Below, piece by piece: positions 46,581 to 60,394 of a stretch of DNA of 64,000 nucleotides. Made by a program: the position numbers and the translations under genes. The notes under the pieces were generated by a model that made no database searches, was not told the DNA's origin, and saw nothing but the letters and a program-made list of their open reading frames with translations. Numbering within the stretch: the stretch's first letter is position 1; every line of letters begins with the position of its first letter. Source of the DNA: Paraphaeosphaeria minitans (lineage: Eukaryota; Ascomycota; Dothideomycetes; Pleosporales; Didymosphaeriaceae); NCBI GenBank assembly GCA_015832175.1, contig WJXW01000009.1:806001-870000 (forward strand). The letters are read 5' to 3'.

Positions 46581-46843
46581 CTTAAAACGTACCAATCGGG
46601 CGACTTACCCTATCAGCCTGTGCAGAGGGCAAAAATGCTAGGCTCAAGACTACAAGGGAAGGACATAGACCCTCACATTCCATCAGTTTTCATGTTTAAT
46701 GTCTGGCCTGCGTGAGGGTGTGACGCATCTCCATTTAATGTGAATCGGTAACTCGTTCTGTGGACGTCTGCATGCCGCCATATGTGAAGCAACAACGCAC
46801 AAAGCCTTAAGAACAACAGACTCATCGCTCAGGGGTCCGGAAA

Positions 46844-46862
46844 CCACACACACACACACACA
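46844..46862. repeat. short (CA)n microsatellite
   Basis: A run of CA dinucleotides just downstream of the stop codon of the peroxiredoxin-like gene. Confidence 0.8.
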
Positions 46863-46873
46863 AGCAGGATTCG

Positions 46874-47514
46874 CTACATCGCCAGCGATTTGAGCGCGTC
46901 TTCCAAGTCCGGCACCTCGTCAGCACTTGCACTTGGCTTGCTCCATGTCACCTTCCCCTTTCCATCGACAGCAAAGGTTCCAGAGGTTTGCCATCGTGTG
47001 CCGCTCTCGGTAGGCCTATTATATATTCCCTCTTGCTTGGCCAGCCTGTAGACTGAAAGTAGGCTCCAAGGATTCAACACGTGCCAAAACGAAGACACAC
47101 CGAGCCCCCATTGAGCATGAATCTCTCGCTCCTCGTCCACGATGACAGCTACATGACCATTCTCTGAAGACTGGCGAAGAGATGCTAGCCAGTGGTCTGT
47201 AGATGCACGATCACTGTGGGACACGGCGACGAAGTGTATGGTATCTTTGTATCGTGATGCAGCGCTCCGCATGTTCAAGAAGGTCTTTTCGGCGACTGCA
47301 AGCAGTCAGCTACCATCTTGGCGAAGCTACGAGAAGTGGAGGCTTCACATGGACACCCGCAGTGGCGCAAGAAAGTAACTACTAGTGGCTTGCCATCTTC
47401 CGCAGGCAAAGCCAGTCTAGAAGAAGAGGGCGCGTTCTCGCCGACGTCGGGGGCATTAGCCGTCTGCAGGCTGGTCGGAGACATCCATGATTGTAGCTCT
47501 GTTTGCCAGGACAT
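46874..47514 (-). CDS. AhpC/TSA-like thioredoxin-fold protein
   Basis: Peroxiredoxin-like protein of 195 residues. Exons on the minus strand: 47349-47514 and 46874-47295, intron 47296-47348 (53 nt). The splice creates RHCGCPFAEKTF, with Cys52 and Cys54 at the expected peroxidatic position after the LVVTFLR strand. HFVAVSHSD and VAVIVDEEREIHAQWGLG follow as in alkyl-hydroperoxide-reductase-type folds, and GTRWQTSGTFAVDGKGKVTW contains the cis-loop strand. No signal peptide. Likely a cytosolic antioxidant or redox protein; substrate is not known. Its start is 566 bases from the histone H3 stop, facing the same strand. Confidence 0.85.
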
Positions 47515-48079
47515 GGTGATAAAGGGGGGCTCCGCAGGCGCAGGACTAGCGGGTAAGCATCATGTAGGTAGATTCTTTGTTGTATAGTCGGGATGGCTTT
47601 GGTAGTGCTTGTAATGCGTCATAAGCGGGGCTACACCTCGTAGATGCATCACTGGCCGCACCGGCCCAGATAGACTAATAATGAGACGTGCCCAACAACA
47701 GTTCACCACCAAGGAGCATGCGTGCGCGAGTGTCCACGGGCATCCAATCACTCTACATGGTCGGATGTGCGACTAAGTGTGAGAAGTGCAGGCGACGCAA
47801 GCGGCGTGCGAACATTTATACAGGCAACTGAAGGCTTGGAACAGAAGAAGTCACCTGGACAAGCGAGGAAGGTTTGAAGATGAACCGATATATTCGTGAT
47901 CGTGTTCTCAGTGTGCTTCACTGATTAATGGTATACTACGTCGCACCACTGCCCAGTGCACCACCCATAACCCATAATTGAAAAGCCGAGACCATGAAAC
48001 CCAAACGCCAAAAGACCAGGTCGGTGCTCACGTCACACTGCGTGAGGATACCGAATCAGCCGGAGAGAAGAGCAGGCAT
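47515..48079. other. intergenic
   Basis: 565 bases between the histone H3 3' end and the start of the peroxiredoxin-like gene. No gene or conserved 3' histone stem-loop was recognised. Confidence 0.5.
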
Positions 48080-50643
<2,564 letters not shown>

Positions 50644-51550
50644 ATGGCTCTAGCTACTCCGCCACGGGCTCTCTTCTTCGATGTGTTTGGCACATGCGTC
50701 GACTGGCGGTCCACTGTGACTCAGGCTTTGAATGCGCACTCACATGCAGCGCTGAATTCTGCAACGGCATCGCTCGCTTCCACGGTACGACTAAAGGCTT
50801 CTGACATGACGCTTGCACGTTGGGGAGACTTTGCGCAACAGTGGCGGAACAGCTACAAGACATTTACCCGCAAACTGGCGGCAGACCCAAGCGTACCGTG
50901 GAAGTCGGTCGACGAGCATCATTTTGAATCGCTCAAAGAGTTGCTGGCGCAATGGGAACTGGACGGTCTGTGGAGCGATGAAGAGGTGCGAGCTTTGAGC
51001 CTCGTGTGGCATCGGCTCGATCCCTGGTCGGACGCGGCACAAGGCATCGCGCTGCTCAACCGATTGTTCTGTACGTTCTGCAAATTCCCCCGACCGTCGA
51101 CTCTATCGTCATTCGCGGTACCTAATCTGGACAGGGACCGCTACACTTTCTAATGGAAACGTGTCGCTGCTGTCGGACCTCAGAGTGCACTCGAAAATCC
51201 CCTTCACACACCTGCTTAGCGCTGAGCTGTTCGGCTCCTACAAGCCGTCTCCCGTCGTATACAGAGGTGCTGCTGAGAAACTCGGTCTTCCCACCAACGA
51301 GTGCGTTATGGTTGCAGCCCATTTGAATGATCTGCAGGCGGCGAAATCCCATGGTATGCAGGTGGTCTATGTCGAGCGGCCAGGCGAGGAGGAGTGGTCG
51401 GATGATGAGGTTGATAAAGCGAGGGATGCAGGATGGGTCGATATCTGGATTAGCCTTGCTGAGGGTAACAGAGGTTTCGTGACGGTGGCAGAGAAACTGG
51501 GGGTCGAACCCCCTGCAGGGCATACGAGGAAGTTGAGCTCCTCTGTTTAG
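50644..51550 (+). CDS. haloacid dehalogenase-like hydrolase (type II)
   Basis: HAD-superfamily enzyme similar to L-2-haloacid dehalogenases. Exons 50644-51070 and 51135-51550, intron 51071-51134 (64 nt), 280 residues. Motif I FFDVFGTCVDW carries the nucleophile Asp13; motif II is TATLSNGN (Ser148), created by the splice through Trp143; motif III is SYKPSPVVY (Lys); motif IV is VAAHLNDLQAA. The alpha-helical cap occupies roughly residues 20-110. The start at 50644 gives the usual N-terminus MALATPPRALFFDVFG, although the frame is open further upstream. No signal peptide. Physiological substrate is unknown; fungal relatives often act on small acids or phosphates. Confidence 0.88.
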
Positions 51551-52770
51551 ATGTATTAAAAGCTCTCGGAAATTACATGCGCACTTTTGCATCAAGTTCA
51601 AGTTGATACTGCATACTACTCTACACTTTTGTTTTGTTTCGTGGTTTTTCTGCGGTGCGCATCGTTACGGTCACGGACATCCTACCTTTGCCAGCTCTAA
51701 CCTATGCTGCCCTAACATTTCCTTCATACATCAACTGATATATCGCGATAGGTTGCAATTAGTGCTCTGAGTCCACTCGGTGTGGTCCAATCATGTATGA
51801 TTATCGGTTTGGTATTCGTACTCTTTTGGTCACATTTGGTAGCTGACTTGGATTCTGGGTACCAGATGAGCACATCATAATCGTTAAAAAATAACACCTT
51901 ACAACAACAACACTCAAACCACACAAATGTGGGATAGTATATACACTTACCCCTGCAGAACACATACGAATAAGAAATTTGGGGAGGGACAGCGACGTGC
52001 GCATGCTGATAAAGATACCTATGGTAGGATAGTGACCAAGTTGTCATTGCTGGACACATACACCACGAAACATCAATTGCCACATACCTGGTCAATATCA
52101 AGCCTACCACACAAGTGTCACAAGCGGCTGAATACATGAATACACTCATTAAAATCTCAAGATGCACATACTACACCTACGTTGCGCATTTCGGGGACGC
52201 GCCTAACGGTTTGAGCTGCACATAAACGAAAAAACGCGTAGCAAGGAAAGGATGCAACGCACTTGAAATCGCATCTCAAGTCGGATACCCACAGTCAACA
52301 GCCAACCGCACCACCATAGCATCAATGTTAGCAAGCAATGTACACATTCCAGCGACCCTGGAGGAGAAGGACATCGGGCTGGGGAAGTCTAGCGTGAAGC
52401 GGGGGAACACTAGCGTCCCCAGACCCGAACCGCTCCCTCGGCTACGTCGACCTGACAGCATATCTAGGTATCTCATACTGCATCGAAGGGCTTGGTAAAG
52501 TTCACCTAGATCAACAATCAAAGTCGAAAAAGCGCACGGTAGGGACGGACGGCGGCTGCAAGCAACGAAAACTGAACAAACACGATAGCCTGTTACTCAA
52601 CACCTTGCCTCCAAAAGGTCGCAAGTGTTCCTAATCCACGCGGCATAGCTAGTCCAATATCGCCATTCCAACGTAGCCCATCCATCATCGTGCCCAGAAG
52701 CACAATAAAACTGCGCCCCTTGGATACAAGACCAAGACGGCAACCACTTGCACTCAGAAACGGCAACGAA
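51551..52770. other. intergenic
   Basis: 1.2 kb without a recognisable gene or repeat. AT-rich at 51.6-52.1 kb. The upstream part of the acyl-CoA synthetase frame (52690-52770) lacks an ATG and is treated as leader. Confidence 0.5.
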
Positions 52771-55178
52771 ATGGTATCGGAGCACGCTCAAGACCTCGTC
52801 TACTCGCGGGCGAATTCGAATCCAGATGATTTCTGGGGCATGCACGCAAAAAATGTCCACTGGCATAAGACGCCAGAGAAGATTATAGAGAAGAGCAAGA
52901 AGACACTGAAGGGCGGCGTCTCACATGATCACTGGACCTGGTTTCCCGGCGGAGAGATATCCACAACGTTCAATTGCGTGGATCGTCATGTGAGAGACGG
53001 AAAAGGAAGCAACATCGCCATCTATTGGGATAGCCCGGTGACAGGAGCGAAGGAGCAGTTCACATACAACCAGCTCCTCCAAGAGGTGGAGACGCTGGCC
53101 GGTGTGTTGAGAGAGGAAGGCGTGAAGCAGGGCGACGTCGTGCTGATATACATGCCCATGATTTCTGCTGCGATTTTTGCGATGCTCGCCATTGCACGAC
53201 TCGGCGCGATCCACGCAGTCGTTTTCGGCGGCTTTGCCCCGGCTGCCCTGGCACAGCGGATTGAAGCGTCCCGCCCCAAAGCGATCATGACGGCATCGTG
53301 TGGAATTGAAGGCTCGAAAGGACCCTCGGGGTACAAAAAGATGATCGAGGAAGCCGTGGAGAGATCGACCTTCAAGCCATACAAAACAATCATCTGGCAA
53401 AGAGATGAATTGCGCTGGGACCCGGTCTTGAAAGAGAACGGGCAACGCAATTGGCAGAGACTAGTAAAGAGTGCAAGGAACAGGGGACTCAAGGCGGATG
53501 CTGTGTCTGTGAAGAGCGAGGACGGGTTGTATATCATCTACACCTCGGGTAAGAACTCGTCCGTTTTATTGAGAACGTGGGGCCAGTGGACGGTACAACC
53601 CTAGTGACCATCAACCAAAAACTGGGCTGTTGTCACATGCTGTCCAAGCGAGTATCTACTGACTACTGTAAGGTACGACTGGCCTACCGAAAGGTGTCGT
53701 GCGAACAGCCGGCGGGCATGCCGTTGGGCTCAACTTCTCGATAAAACATCTATTTGGTAAGCAAAAGGACCCATGTCTATCTGACGGACTTGCAAGATAA
53801 CAACGCAGGCGTACATGGTCCCGGCGACGTCATGTTCACCGCCAGCGACATTGGCTGGGTCGTGGGACATTCCTACATCGTGTATGCACCCTTGCTAATC
53901 GGCGCTGCGACGGTGCTCTTTGAAGGTAAACCCGTCGGTACCCCAGATGCCAGCACCTTCTGGCGGATTGTTGAGGAGTACAAAGTCACGACCATGTTTA
54001 CCGCGCCAACCGCACTGCGGGCTATACGCCGCGAGGATGGGGAGAACACCTTCTTCGAAAAGACGTACGGCGCGCGGGGCGGTCTCAAGTCGTTGCGGGC
54101 CCTGTTCCTAGCTGGCGAGAGAAGCGAACCGAGCATTGTGGAGATGTACCAAAGGCTCCTCAAGAGGCACTGTGCCGACGGTGCTTTGGTTGTGGACAAT
54201 TGGTGGTCGTCCGAATCTGGGTCTCCCATCTCGGGTGTAGCACTCAGCGCGACTGCGGGGGAGGACTTTGCGACACAGCAACGCGCAAGACCGTTGCCCA
54301 TCAAACCCGGATCGGCAGGAAAGGCTATGCCGGGCTTCGACGTACAAGTCGTGGATGACGAAGGCCATCCGGTTGAGCGTGGTCAGATGGGCAACATGGT
54401 CATGTCGATACCGCTTGCTCCCACAGCTTTCACTACCTTGTGGGGTGACGAGGATAGATTTTACAAGAGCTACTTGAAGAGATTCCATGGGAGGTGGGTC
54501 GACACAGGCGACGCAGGTATGATCGACAAGGATGGGTACAGTAAGTTACACTGCGTGCGATGTACCCAGGTCTCTCGCTCGTGTGCCAAGCTGACTTGTT
54601 GCTCGCATCCAGTCTCCATCATGTCGAGATCAGACGATATATTGAACGTGGCAGCCCATCGATTCAGCACTGGTCAGTTCCTCTGGTTCTTCCAAACACT
54701 CCCTCGAGAAGCTGACGAAGACGTAGGTGCGATGGAACAAGCCATCACGTCTCATCCGAACGTTGCCGAAGCTGCGGTGGTGGGCATCCCGGATCAACTA
54801 AAGGGCCACCTCCCATTTGCCTTCATCACCCTCTCCACGCATCAGCACCCGGATGCAGCAGTGCCGGATGAAAAAGTCTCCAAGGAAGTGCAGAAGCTTG
54901 TCCGCGACCAGATTGGTGCCATCGCAAGCCTGGGTGGCATGATCCAAGGCAAAGGCATGATACCAAAGACGCGCAGCGGCAAGACTCTCCGTCGAGTGCT
55001 TCGGGAGCTGATCGAAAACGCAACTCACGGTCAGTTGGACAAGGAGGTTGCTGTCCCATCTACGATCGAGGACAAGGAGGCTGTGGAGGTTGCCCGGGCG
55101 AAGGTGAAGGAATACTTTAGGCTGAAAGGCAAGGACTTGCACAAGCCGGCAGAGGCGAGGGCAAGGGCGAAGCTGTAG
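52771..55178 (+). CDS. short-chain acyl-CoA synthetase (propionyl-CoA synthetase/ACSS3-like)
   Basis: AMP-forming ligase that activates propionate, acetate or a similar short acid. Exons 52771-53548, 53673-53756, 53809-54540, 54613-54672, 54727-55178; introns 124, 52, 72 and 54 nt, 701 residues. N-terminal block DFWGMHAKNVHWHKTPEKI, then the AMP-binding signature YTSGTTGLPKG, formed across intron 1, SDIGWVVGHSYIVYAPLL, WWSSESGSPI, WVDTGDAGMIDKDGY and the C-terminal catalytic lysine motif KTRSGKTLRRVLREL. SDIGWVVGHSYIVYAPL fits PrpE/ACSS3-type better than acetyl-CoA synthetase proper. In the fourth exon FSTG replaces the more usual LSTG. Start at 52771 is the first in-frame ATG. Localisation (cytosol or mitochondrion) cannot be decided. 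Confidence 0.88.
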
Positions 55179-55645
55179 ATGGTTTGCTGGGGTGATTGCG
55201 CCCAGCTTGCGACGTTTGTTCTCGGTGCTCGATAGGGACGGTCGAGGGGTAACAGGCGGATGCTTTATCAATTTCAAAGCCTTGTTTTTCGTGTAGGCAG
55301 AGAGGCTGTGACCTTGTCAAGTCGATGCAGGCCGGACTTTGGTGGTCCTGCAAGGCAGACTGGCAAGGAACGAAGATGGTACTGGGAGCTGCAGAGAAGC
55401 GTCACGGTCACGGTCACGTGGCGCGTCGTTGATGCGGGTCATGGTGCGCAGCCATGTAGCCGTGCTTCTACGAGGGCTGAAGTGACAGCTGAAGAGCGTC
55501 GAGCGGCACGTCGCTGGGGCGTGGCCGGGTCGCGGCTATTCGCGCAAAGCAGCCGAGCACCGAAGCAGCAGCGCAGGTGAAACACGGCGAACAGGCAGCG
55601 GTGGCAAGACTGGCTGCCGCGCGCCGTGGCTTTTTTTTCTGTGTG

Positions 55646-55672
55646 TCAGTCAGTCAGTCAGTCAGTCAGTCT
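55646..55672. repeat. (CAGT)n microsatellite
   Basis: About six consecutive CAGT units after a poly-T stretch. No gene. Confidence 0.85.
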
Positions 55673-55764
55673 GTCGAGGCGCCGTTGCTGGCCATGGATC
55701 CCGGGGCGACAGGTCGAAGCAGCCGCTGTGCGGGAGTGGGAGAGGTACCGAAACCGCGACGAGT

Positions 55765-55806
55765 GCGCAGTGGTTAGTGCGCAGTGGTTAGTGCGCAGTG
55801 GTTAGT
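55765..55806. repeat. 14-bp tandem repeat, 3 copies
   Basis: GTGCGCAGTGGTTA is repeated three times with no mismatch and continues into a degenerate GTGCTCAGTG. Confidence 0.9.
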
Positions 55807-56269
55807 GCTCAGTGCAGTGGTCGCCATGTCTGCTGCAGCGGGCGCCTGGACAGACCGCGCGCCTGTTTCTGTTTCCATTTCTGTTTCTGTATCTGAATCT
55901 GTATCGGACGGCGCATGCAGCAGCTCGCGGCCAGATGCAGACGCGGCCGGCAGCAGGCCGCTCCTTGGGGACCGACACCGTCCGGGCGGGCTGGCTTGCA
56001 TCGCACATGGCACTGGCGAAGGCACACACTGGCGAAGGCACACAGACAGCATCAGCATCCTCGGTCTGCGCTGCGCTGTTGCTGTTACTGTTGCTGTCGC
56101 TCGCTGTCGTCCACGGCCACGGCGACGTGTGTAGGTTCAGATTGCATCGCTCGACGCTGGAGCTTGGACGGTCGCGGGGCCTGCCTGGGCCTGTTGGTGT
56201 TTGTTGCTCCAGGCTAGCCAGAGCCAGAGAGCGTGTATCTGCGACCCGCCCAAACCAGCACCAGCCCGC

Positions 56270-56284
56270 CCGCCAGCCCGCCAA

Positions 56285-56315
<31 letters not shown>
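56270..56315. repeat. CCAG/CCCG tetranucleotide-type repeat
   Basis: CCAGCCCG units pass into about seven AGCC units. Part of the simple-repeat cluster upstream of RAS2. Confidence 0.85.
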
Positions 56316-56316
<1 letters not shown>

Positions 56317-56703
56317 GTCAATTGTGCTCGCCGCCGTCTGCATCCGCCGTTGCTCGTAGCTCGTAGCTCGTCGCTCGTACCTTGTTGCTTTTCTCCTCGC
56401 AGGCCCCCTTCACAACCCTCGCCCTCGCCCTCACCTTCACCTTCACCCACGCTGCTCCTGCACCCCCACCCCGCCCCACCCCGGATCCCGCCTTGAGGCG
56501 ACGCGCAAACGAGACGCTGTCATAGTCGCCGCCGTCGTCTTCACGTGGGCGCACACGGACTCGGACTCAGACCAAGACCAAGACCCAGACCCAGGACCAG
56601 ACCCACGCTGCCGCTGCCGCTGCCGCTGCCGCCCTGCCATTGCCATCCTCCGTGCTGCGAAAAGCCACCGACTCCGACTCCTGCACTCGCACCCTGTCAT
56701 CTT

Positions 56704-56791
56704 CTGCCTCCTGCCTCCTGCCTCCTGCCTCCTGCCTCCTGCCTCCTGCCTCCTGCCTCCTGCCTCCTGCCTCCTGCCTCCTGCCTCCTGC
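56704..56791. repeat. heptamer (CTGCCTC)n repeat, about 12 units
   Basis: Perfect 7-bp units of CTGCCTC run for about 85 bases, followed by degenerate CCTGC/CCCG words to 56880. The array sits about 410 bases upstream of the RAS2 start codon, plausibly in the leader or promoter. Confidence 0.95.
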
Positions 56792-57203
56792 CCCGTTTCC
56801 ATCCTCACCTCCTCCTGCCTGCCCGCCCGTCCGCGCTTGCCCGCCCGCCCGCCCGCCTGCCTGCCTGCCTGCCTGCTTGCTGTTTCCCCCACCCCCCCCC
56901 CAACCCCCGATTGCACCTGCCCTCTGCGAGTCACCCGCGACCCCCTGCCGCGAGCCGAACCACCCTGTGCGCCGCTCCCCGCCGACTCGACACATCTGCT
57001 CCAACGCCGGCCGCTTCTGCGCCTCGCATCCATCCATCCCGATCCTCTCTCCCTCCCTCCCAGCCAGCGCCAGCGCCAGCGTAAGCTGCCCGCTGCCCGC
57101 TGCCCGCTGCCTGCCTCAAACCCCCCGACCTCCCTACTCCCTACTCCCGCACCCGCACCTGCATCCGCATCCAACCACGCCAATCCCTCGACACGCCCGC
57201 GCC

Positions 57204-57988
57204 ATGGCGGGGAAGATGACTCTGTACAAGTTGGTGGTTTTGGGCGACGGCGGCGTGGGCAAGACGGCCCTGACCATTCAGGTGAGCACGGCGTCGCCCG
57301 ACGTTTGCGATGCACCGCTAACACTCCGCCACAGCTCTGTCTGAACCACTTCGTCGAGACGTACGACCCGACCATTGAGGACTCGTACCGCAAACAGGTC
57401 CAGATCGACGGCCAGTCGTGCATGCTCGAAGTGCTCGACACGGCCGGCCAGGAAGAGTACATTGCACTTCGAGACCAGTGGATACGTGACGGCGAGGGCT
57501 TCGTCCTCGTCTACAGCATATCATCACGCTCGTCGTTTGCTCGCATCCAGCGCTTTCACAACCAGATCCAGCGCGTCAAGGAATCCTCTTTGTCAGGCTC
57601 CCCGACCTATCCCGGCTCCCCCCTGACTGCTTCGTCGCTCGGCTCTACGTTCGGCGCTGCGCCTGTCATGCTGGTGGGAAACAAGTGCGATCGCGTGACA
57701 GAACGGGAGGTGTCAACACAAGAGGGCAGTGCCCTCGCTAAAGAGTTGGGCTGCGAGTTCGTAGAAGCATCCGCTAAGAATTGCGTGAATGTCGAGAAAG
57801 CCTTCTTCGACGTCGTGCGTCAGCTACGCAAGCAGCGACACCAGGGCTCAAGCCGTGACTCCAAGCCGCCGCGCGACCGTGCTCACGTCCGACCCGGCCC
57901 TACTCGCACCGCCCATGGCGAAAAGTCTCGTGCCAGGGGACGCCCCGGACCTCGCGACAAAAAGGGTCCTAAATGCGTCATCCTTTGA
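57204..57988 (+). CDS. RAS2: Ras-family GTPase, fungal Ras2 type
   Basis: Membrane-anchored GTPase switch for growth and morphogenesis. Exon 1 57204-57281, intron 57282-57334 (53 nt, branch CGCTAAC), exon 2 57335-57988, 243 residues. P-loop GDGGVGKT at 14-21; effector loop YDPTIEDSY; switch II DTAGQEEYIALRDQW with Gln65 equivalent to Ras Gln61; NKCD (guanine binding) and EASAKN. A Ser/Pro/Gly insertion lies before the guanine-binding strand, typical of the filamentous-fungal Ras2 clade. The C-terminus is basic and ends in the CAAX box CVIL with Cys240; Leu at the last position predicts geranylgeranylation. The start at 57204 opens MAGKMTLYKLVVLG in a good ATG context. Confidence 0.95.
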
Positions 57989-58974
57989 GTCCGAATCCCT
58001 GGCATGCCAGACTTGTGTGTTCTTCTGGAGTTGCGGCCTGTCCCTTGTCCGCGCAGTGTCGACTGCGCACGTCCTGAGCGTTCACCCAATACTCATTCCT
58101 TTACCTTTACGAATTACGACGCCGCCTCCGTCGATCAGTACCTCCCTTACGAGCCCTTCCGCGCCCATCACCACGAACTGATAGAATCCCCAGCTATAGG
58201 CGTCGGCACGGGAGCGGCGTTCTCGCTTGAAGCAATGGATGCATTTGGCCTCTCAAGGACCTCGGAGTTTTGGAGCACACCTTTGATTTATGAACAGCCG
58301 ACGTCCAGCATTCTGGCGAGGCGGCTGGCAGTACATCCTGCGTCTCTGGCTCTCATCATGCACGCAAGTTGCACGCAGCCTGGTCCCGATCCGGCAGACG
58401 CAGCATTTACTACCCATGCACGCCACTGGACGTTTGCGACACAAAAGTCCGGAATCGTCAGATCGGTGCCACCATTCATCCTTCTCACCTTCTGTTCTCC
58501 TCGGTTTGCAGGCTCGGGCTTTGCCTCGTTGAATTGAGAGTCGAATAGCAACCAACGTTTTCAATCTATTCAGCATTTGTGATTGAACTTACACAAGGAA
58601 CTGGTCTGGCCAATGTTTTACGAAACCCCGAGATGATACCTTTTTAGTATCAAGGAATACCCGTTTTGATCATCCTCCATAGTGCTCATTATGGTTAGAC
58701 TACTTTTATTTAGGCCGTCGATTCCCTTTTCCATCTTCCCGTGGGGGTTCTATTTGATGTGCGTACCGTATCCATTCGAGCGTCAGTGACCTAGTTGAAC
58801 AAGATGTTGACATCGATCCTCCGTAGATGTCTGTCGTTGCCCAGGATATCACGTGGAGACTATGGCCGTGCATATACAAGTACCAACCCTCACCATCGAG
58901 TGACCAGTTAGGCCCATAGCACGTCATGCGCCAACGCCACTACGCTTGCTCCTCTTCATACGCCTTTAACATGA
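57989..58974. other. intergenic boundary to the AT-rich island
   Basis: 986 bases of ordinary composition after RAS2, without a supportable gene. Composition changes abruptly at about 58975, where A-runs begin. Confidence 0.6.
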
Positions 58975-59141
58975 AGCACAAAGGGACAATAAAATAAAAA
59001 AAAACTTATTAAATACTAGAATAATAGCATGAATAAGTCTATTTTAGTATATAAATGTCTATAATTCTATAATTCTAAAATAATATACTACTTACTATTG
59101 CTTAGTAGCTTATATATATAATAATAAAAGAAAGCACTTTT

Positions 59142-59390
59142 GTAGAGGTAAACTAAAAATAGTACTTAGGATAATTAACTATATTATTATTAAATAGAAG
59201 AAGCCTACTTAGTAGTGCGTTTTATATAGACCTAGTTTATATAAAAAAGTAGTAAGCTAAGTAAGAAGCTTATAGTACTTAAGTAATTACCTCTTAAGTA
59301 ATTACCTTATTTATACTATAGGGCCTATAGCCCTACCTATATTCTATATACACTATACACCCCCTAGATGTAAAGTGTAGATTAGGTGTT
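59142..59390 (+). repeat. diverged repeat, copy A (uninterrupted)
   Basis: About 250 bases aligning with 60395-60865 once the LTR insertion there is removed. Shared anchors: AGAAGCCTACTTAGTA, TATATAGACCTAGTTTATATA, AAGTAATTACCTCTTA, GTAGATTAGGT. Differences are mostly transitions. It carries a single TAATT at the position where copy B has an LTR. Confidence 0.8.
59353..59369 (+). repeat. 17-bp inverted repeat, left arm
   Basis: CTATACACCCCCTAGAT; its exact reverse complement is at 59886-59902, 550 bp away. Could be the terminal inverted repeats of a small element, or ends of two oppositely oriented copies of the 250-bp repeat. Confidence 0.7.
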
Positions 59391-59570
59391 ATAGGCTACG
59401 CCCTAGTAGATATCCTTATTTTATATACTTTAATCTTAGGCCTATTAGGTTCTTTAGATCTAATCTTCTAGCCCTAGATATATAAGTTTAGTAGTCTATA
59501 AACTATACATCTAGAACTAGAAACTTCTACTAAAGCTCCTTATCTAAGTGTTAATAAGTATATATAATAA

Positions 59571-59657
59571 GCTATAAAAATAAAGGTCTATAGTATATAG
59601 ATTATTTATTATATACGTGTAAAAGAGTTCTCTTTTATATATACACCTACACGCTAT
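59571..59657 (+). repeat. 87-bp direct repeat, copy 1
   Basis: Nearly identical to 59895-59981. Both contain the palindrome TAAAAGAGTTCTCTTTTA and end with ACACCTACACGC. The few differences are mainly transitions. Confidence 0.85.
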
Positions 59658-59885
59658 AGTTATAAGCCTAGTTTATATTTTATACTATTAACGCTAATTA
59701 TATAGAGATTTTCTATTACTAAAACCTTTTATTTAAGTTACGCTAAAAGCTTATAGAGTGTAAACTATTAAAGAGCTATTAAGGGCTAGTAGCTAACTCT
59801 ATAGAGTAAGAGAAGTGTCCCTAGACAAAACGAACTACTATACATATTAAAGACTACAAACTAACTATAGTATATATTAAAGATA

Positions 59886-59902
59886 ATCTAGGGGGTGTAT
59901 AG
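59886..59902 (-). repeat. 17-bp inverted repeat, right arm
   Basis: ATCTAGGGGGTGTATAG, the perfect reverse complement of 59353-59369. Confidence 0.7.
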
Positions 59903-59981
59903 AAATAAGGGTTTATAGTATATAAATTATTTATTATGTACGTGTAAAAGAGTTCTCTTTTATATATACACCTACACGCCA
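59895..59981 (+). repeat. 87-bp direct repeat, copy 2
   Basis: Second copy of the segment at 59571-59657, 324 bp downstream in the same orientation. Confidence 0.85.
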
Positions 59982-60107
59982 TATAAGTGTATTACCTATA
60001 GTAAAATCTAGAATAAAATAGTAAGAGAATTATCTACCCCTTTAACTTACAGCCTATAGCTTTAGGAATATAAGTAATAAATACGTAATATTTTGTTCTA
60101 GAAGTAT

Positions 60108-60322
60108 TGTGAGGTCTAGTTATACGTAATAGTATGTACTTTACACTAGGAAGGATAGTAAAAGGATAACTTAGTAGTATTAGTAGAATAATACTTATTT
60201 TATATAGAGTTAGGGCGTAGTATAGGTTTTACGCAGCTAGCTCGCTTAGCGTATAGGCCCTTTATAGGGCCTTGGCACTAGATGCCATAAAACTATAATA
60301 ATATTATAATTTACCTATTATA
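60108..60322 (-). mobile_element. LTR copy, reverse orientation, 215 bp
   Basis: Reverse-complement relative of the LTR at 60558-60772, aligning end to end over the same 215 bases with mostly transition differences. On the plus strand it runs from TGTGAGGTC to TTATA (TTACA in the sister copy). No matching target duplication is visible (AGTAT left, GAATC right), so it may be a decayed solo LTR or the end of a larger lost element. Confidence 0.75.
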
Positions 60323-60394
60323 GAATCTCCCCCTCTAGCTGTAGTCCTCTGTAGTATACTATAGCCTTAATAAAAACTTCACTCTATAGGATAC

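Larger units (their letters stand above)
55179..57203. other. GC-rich, repeat-laden region upstream of RAS2
   Basis: 2 kb of C/T- and GC-rich DNA between the acyl-CoA synthetase and RAS2, probably including a long RAS2 leader. It holds several simple repeats listed separately. Large overlapping open frames on both strands (rich in Pro, Cys, Arg, Gly) result from the repeats and GC content and are not called. Confidence 0.6.

Noticed and set aside
56443..57462. 339-codon minus-strand frame rich in Gly, Arg and Gln
   Set aside because: Antisense to simple repeats and RAS2 exon 2; composition is dictated by the heptamer array.
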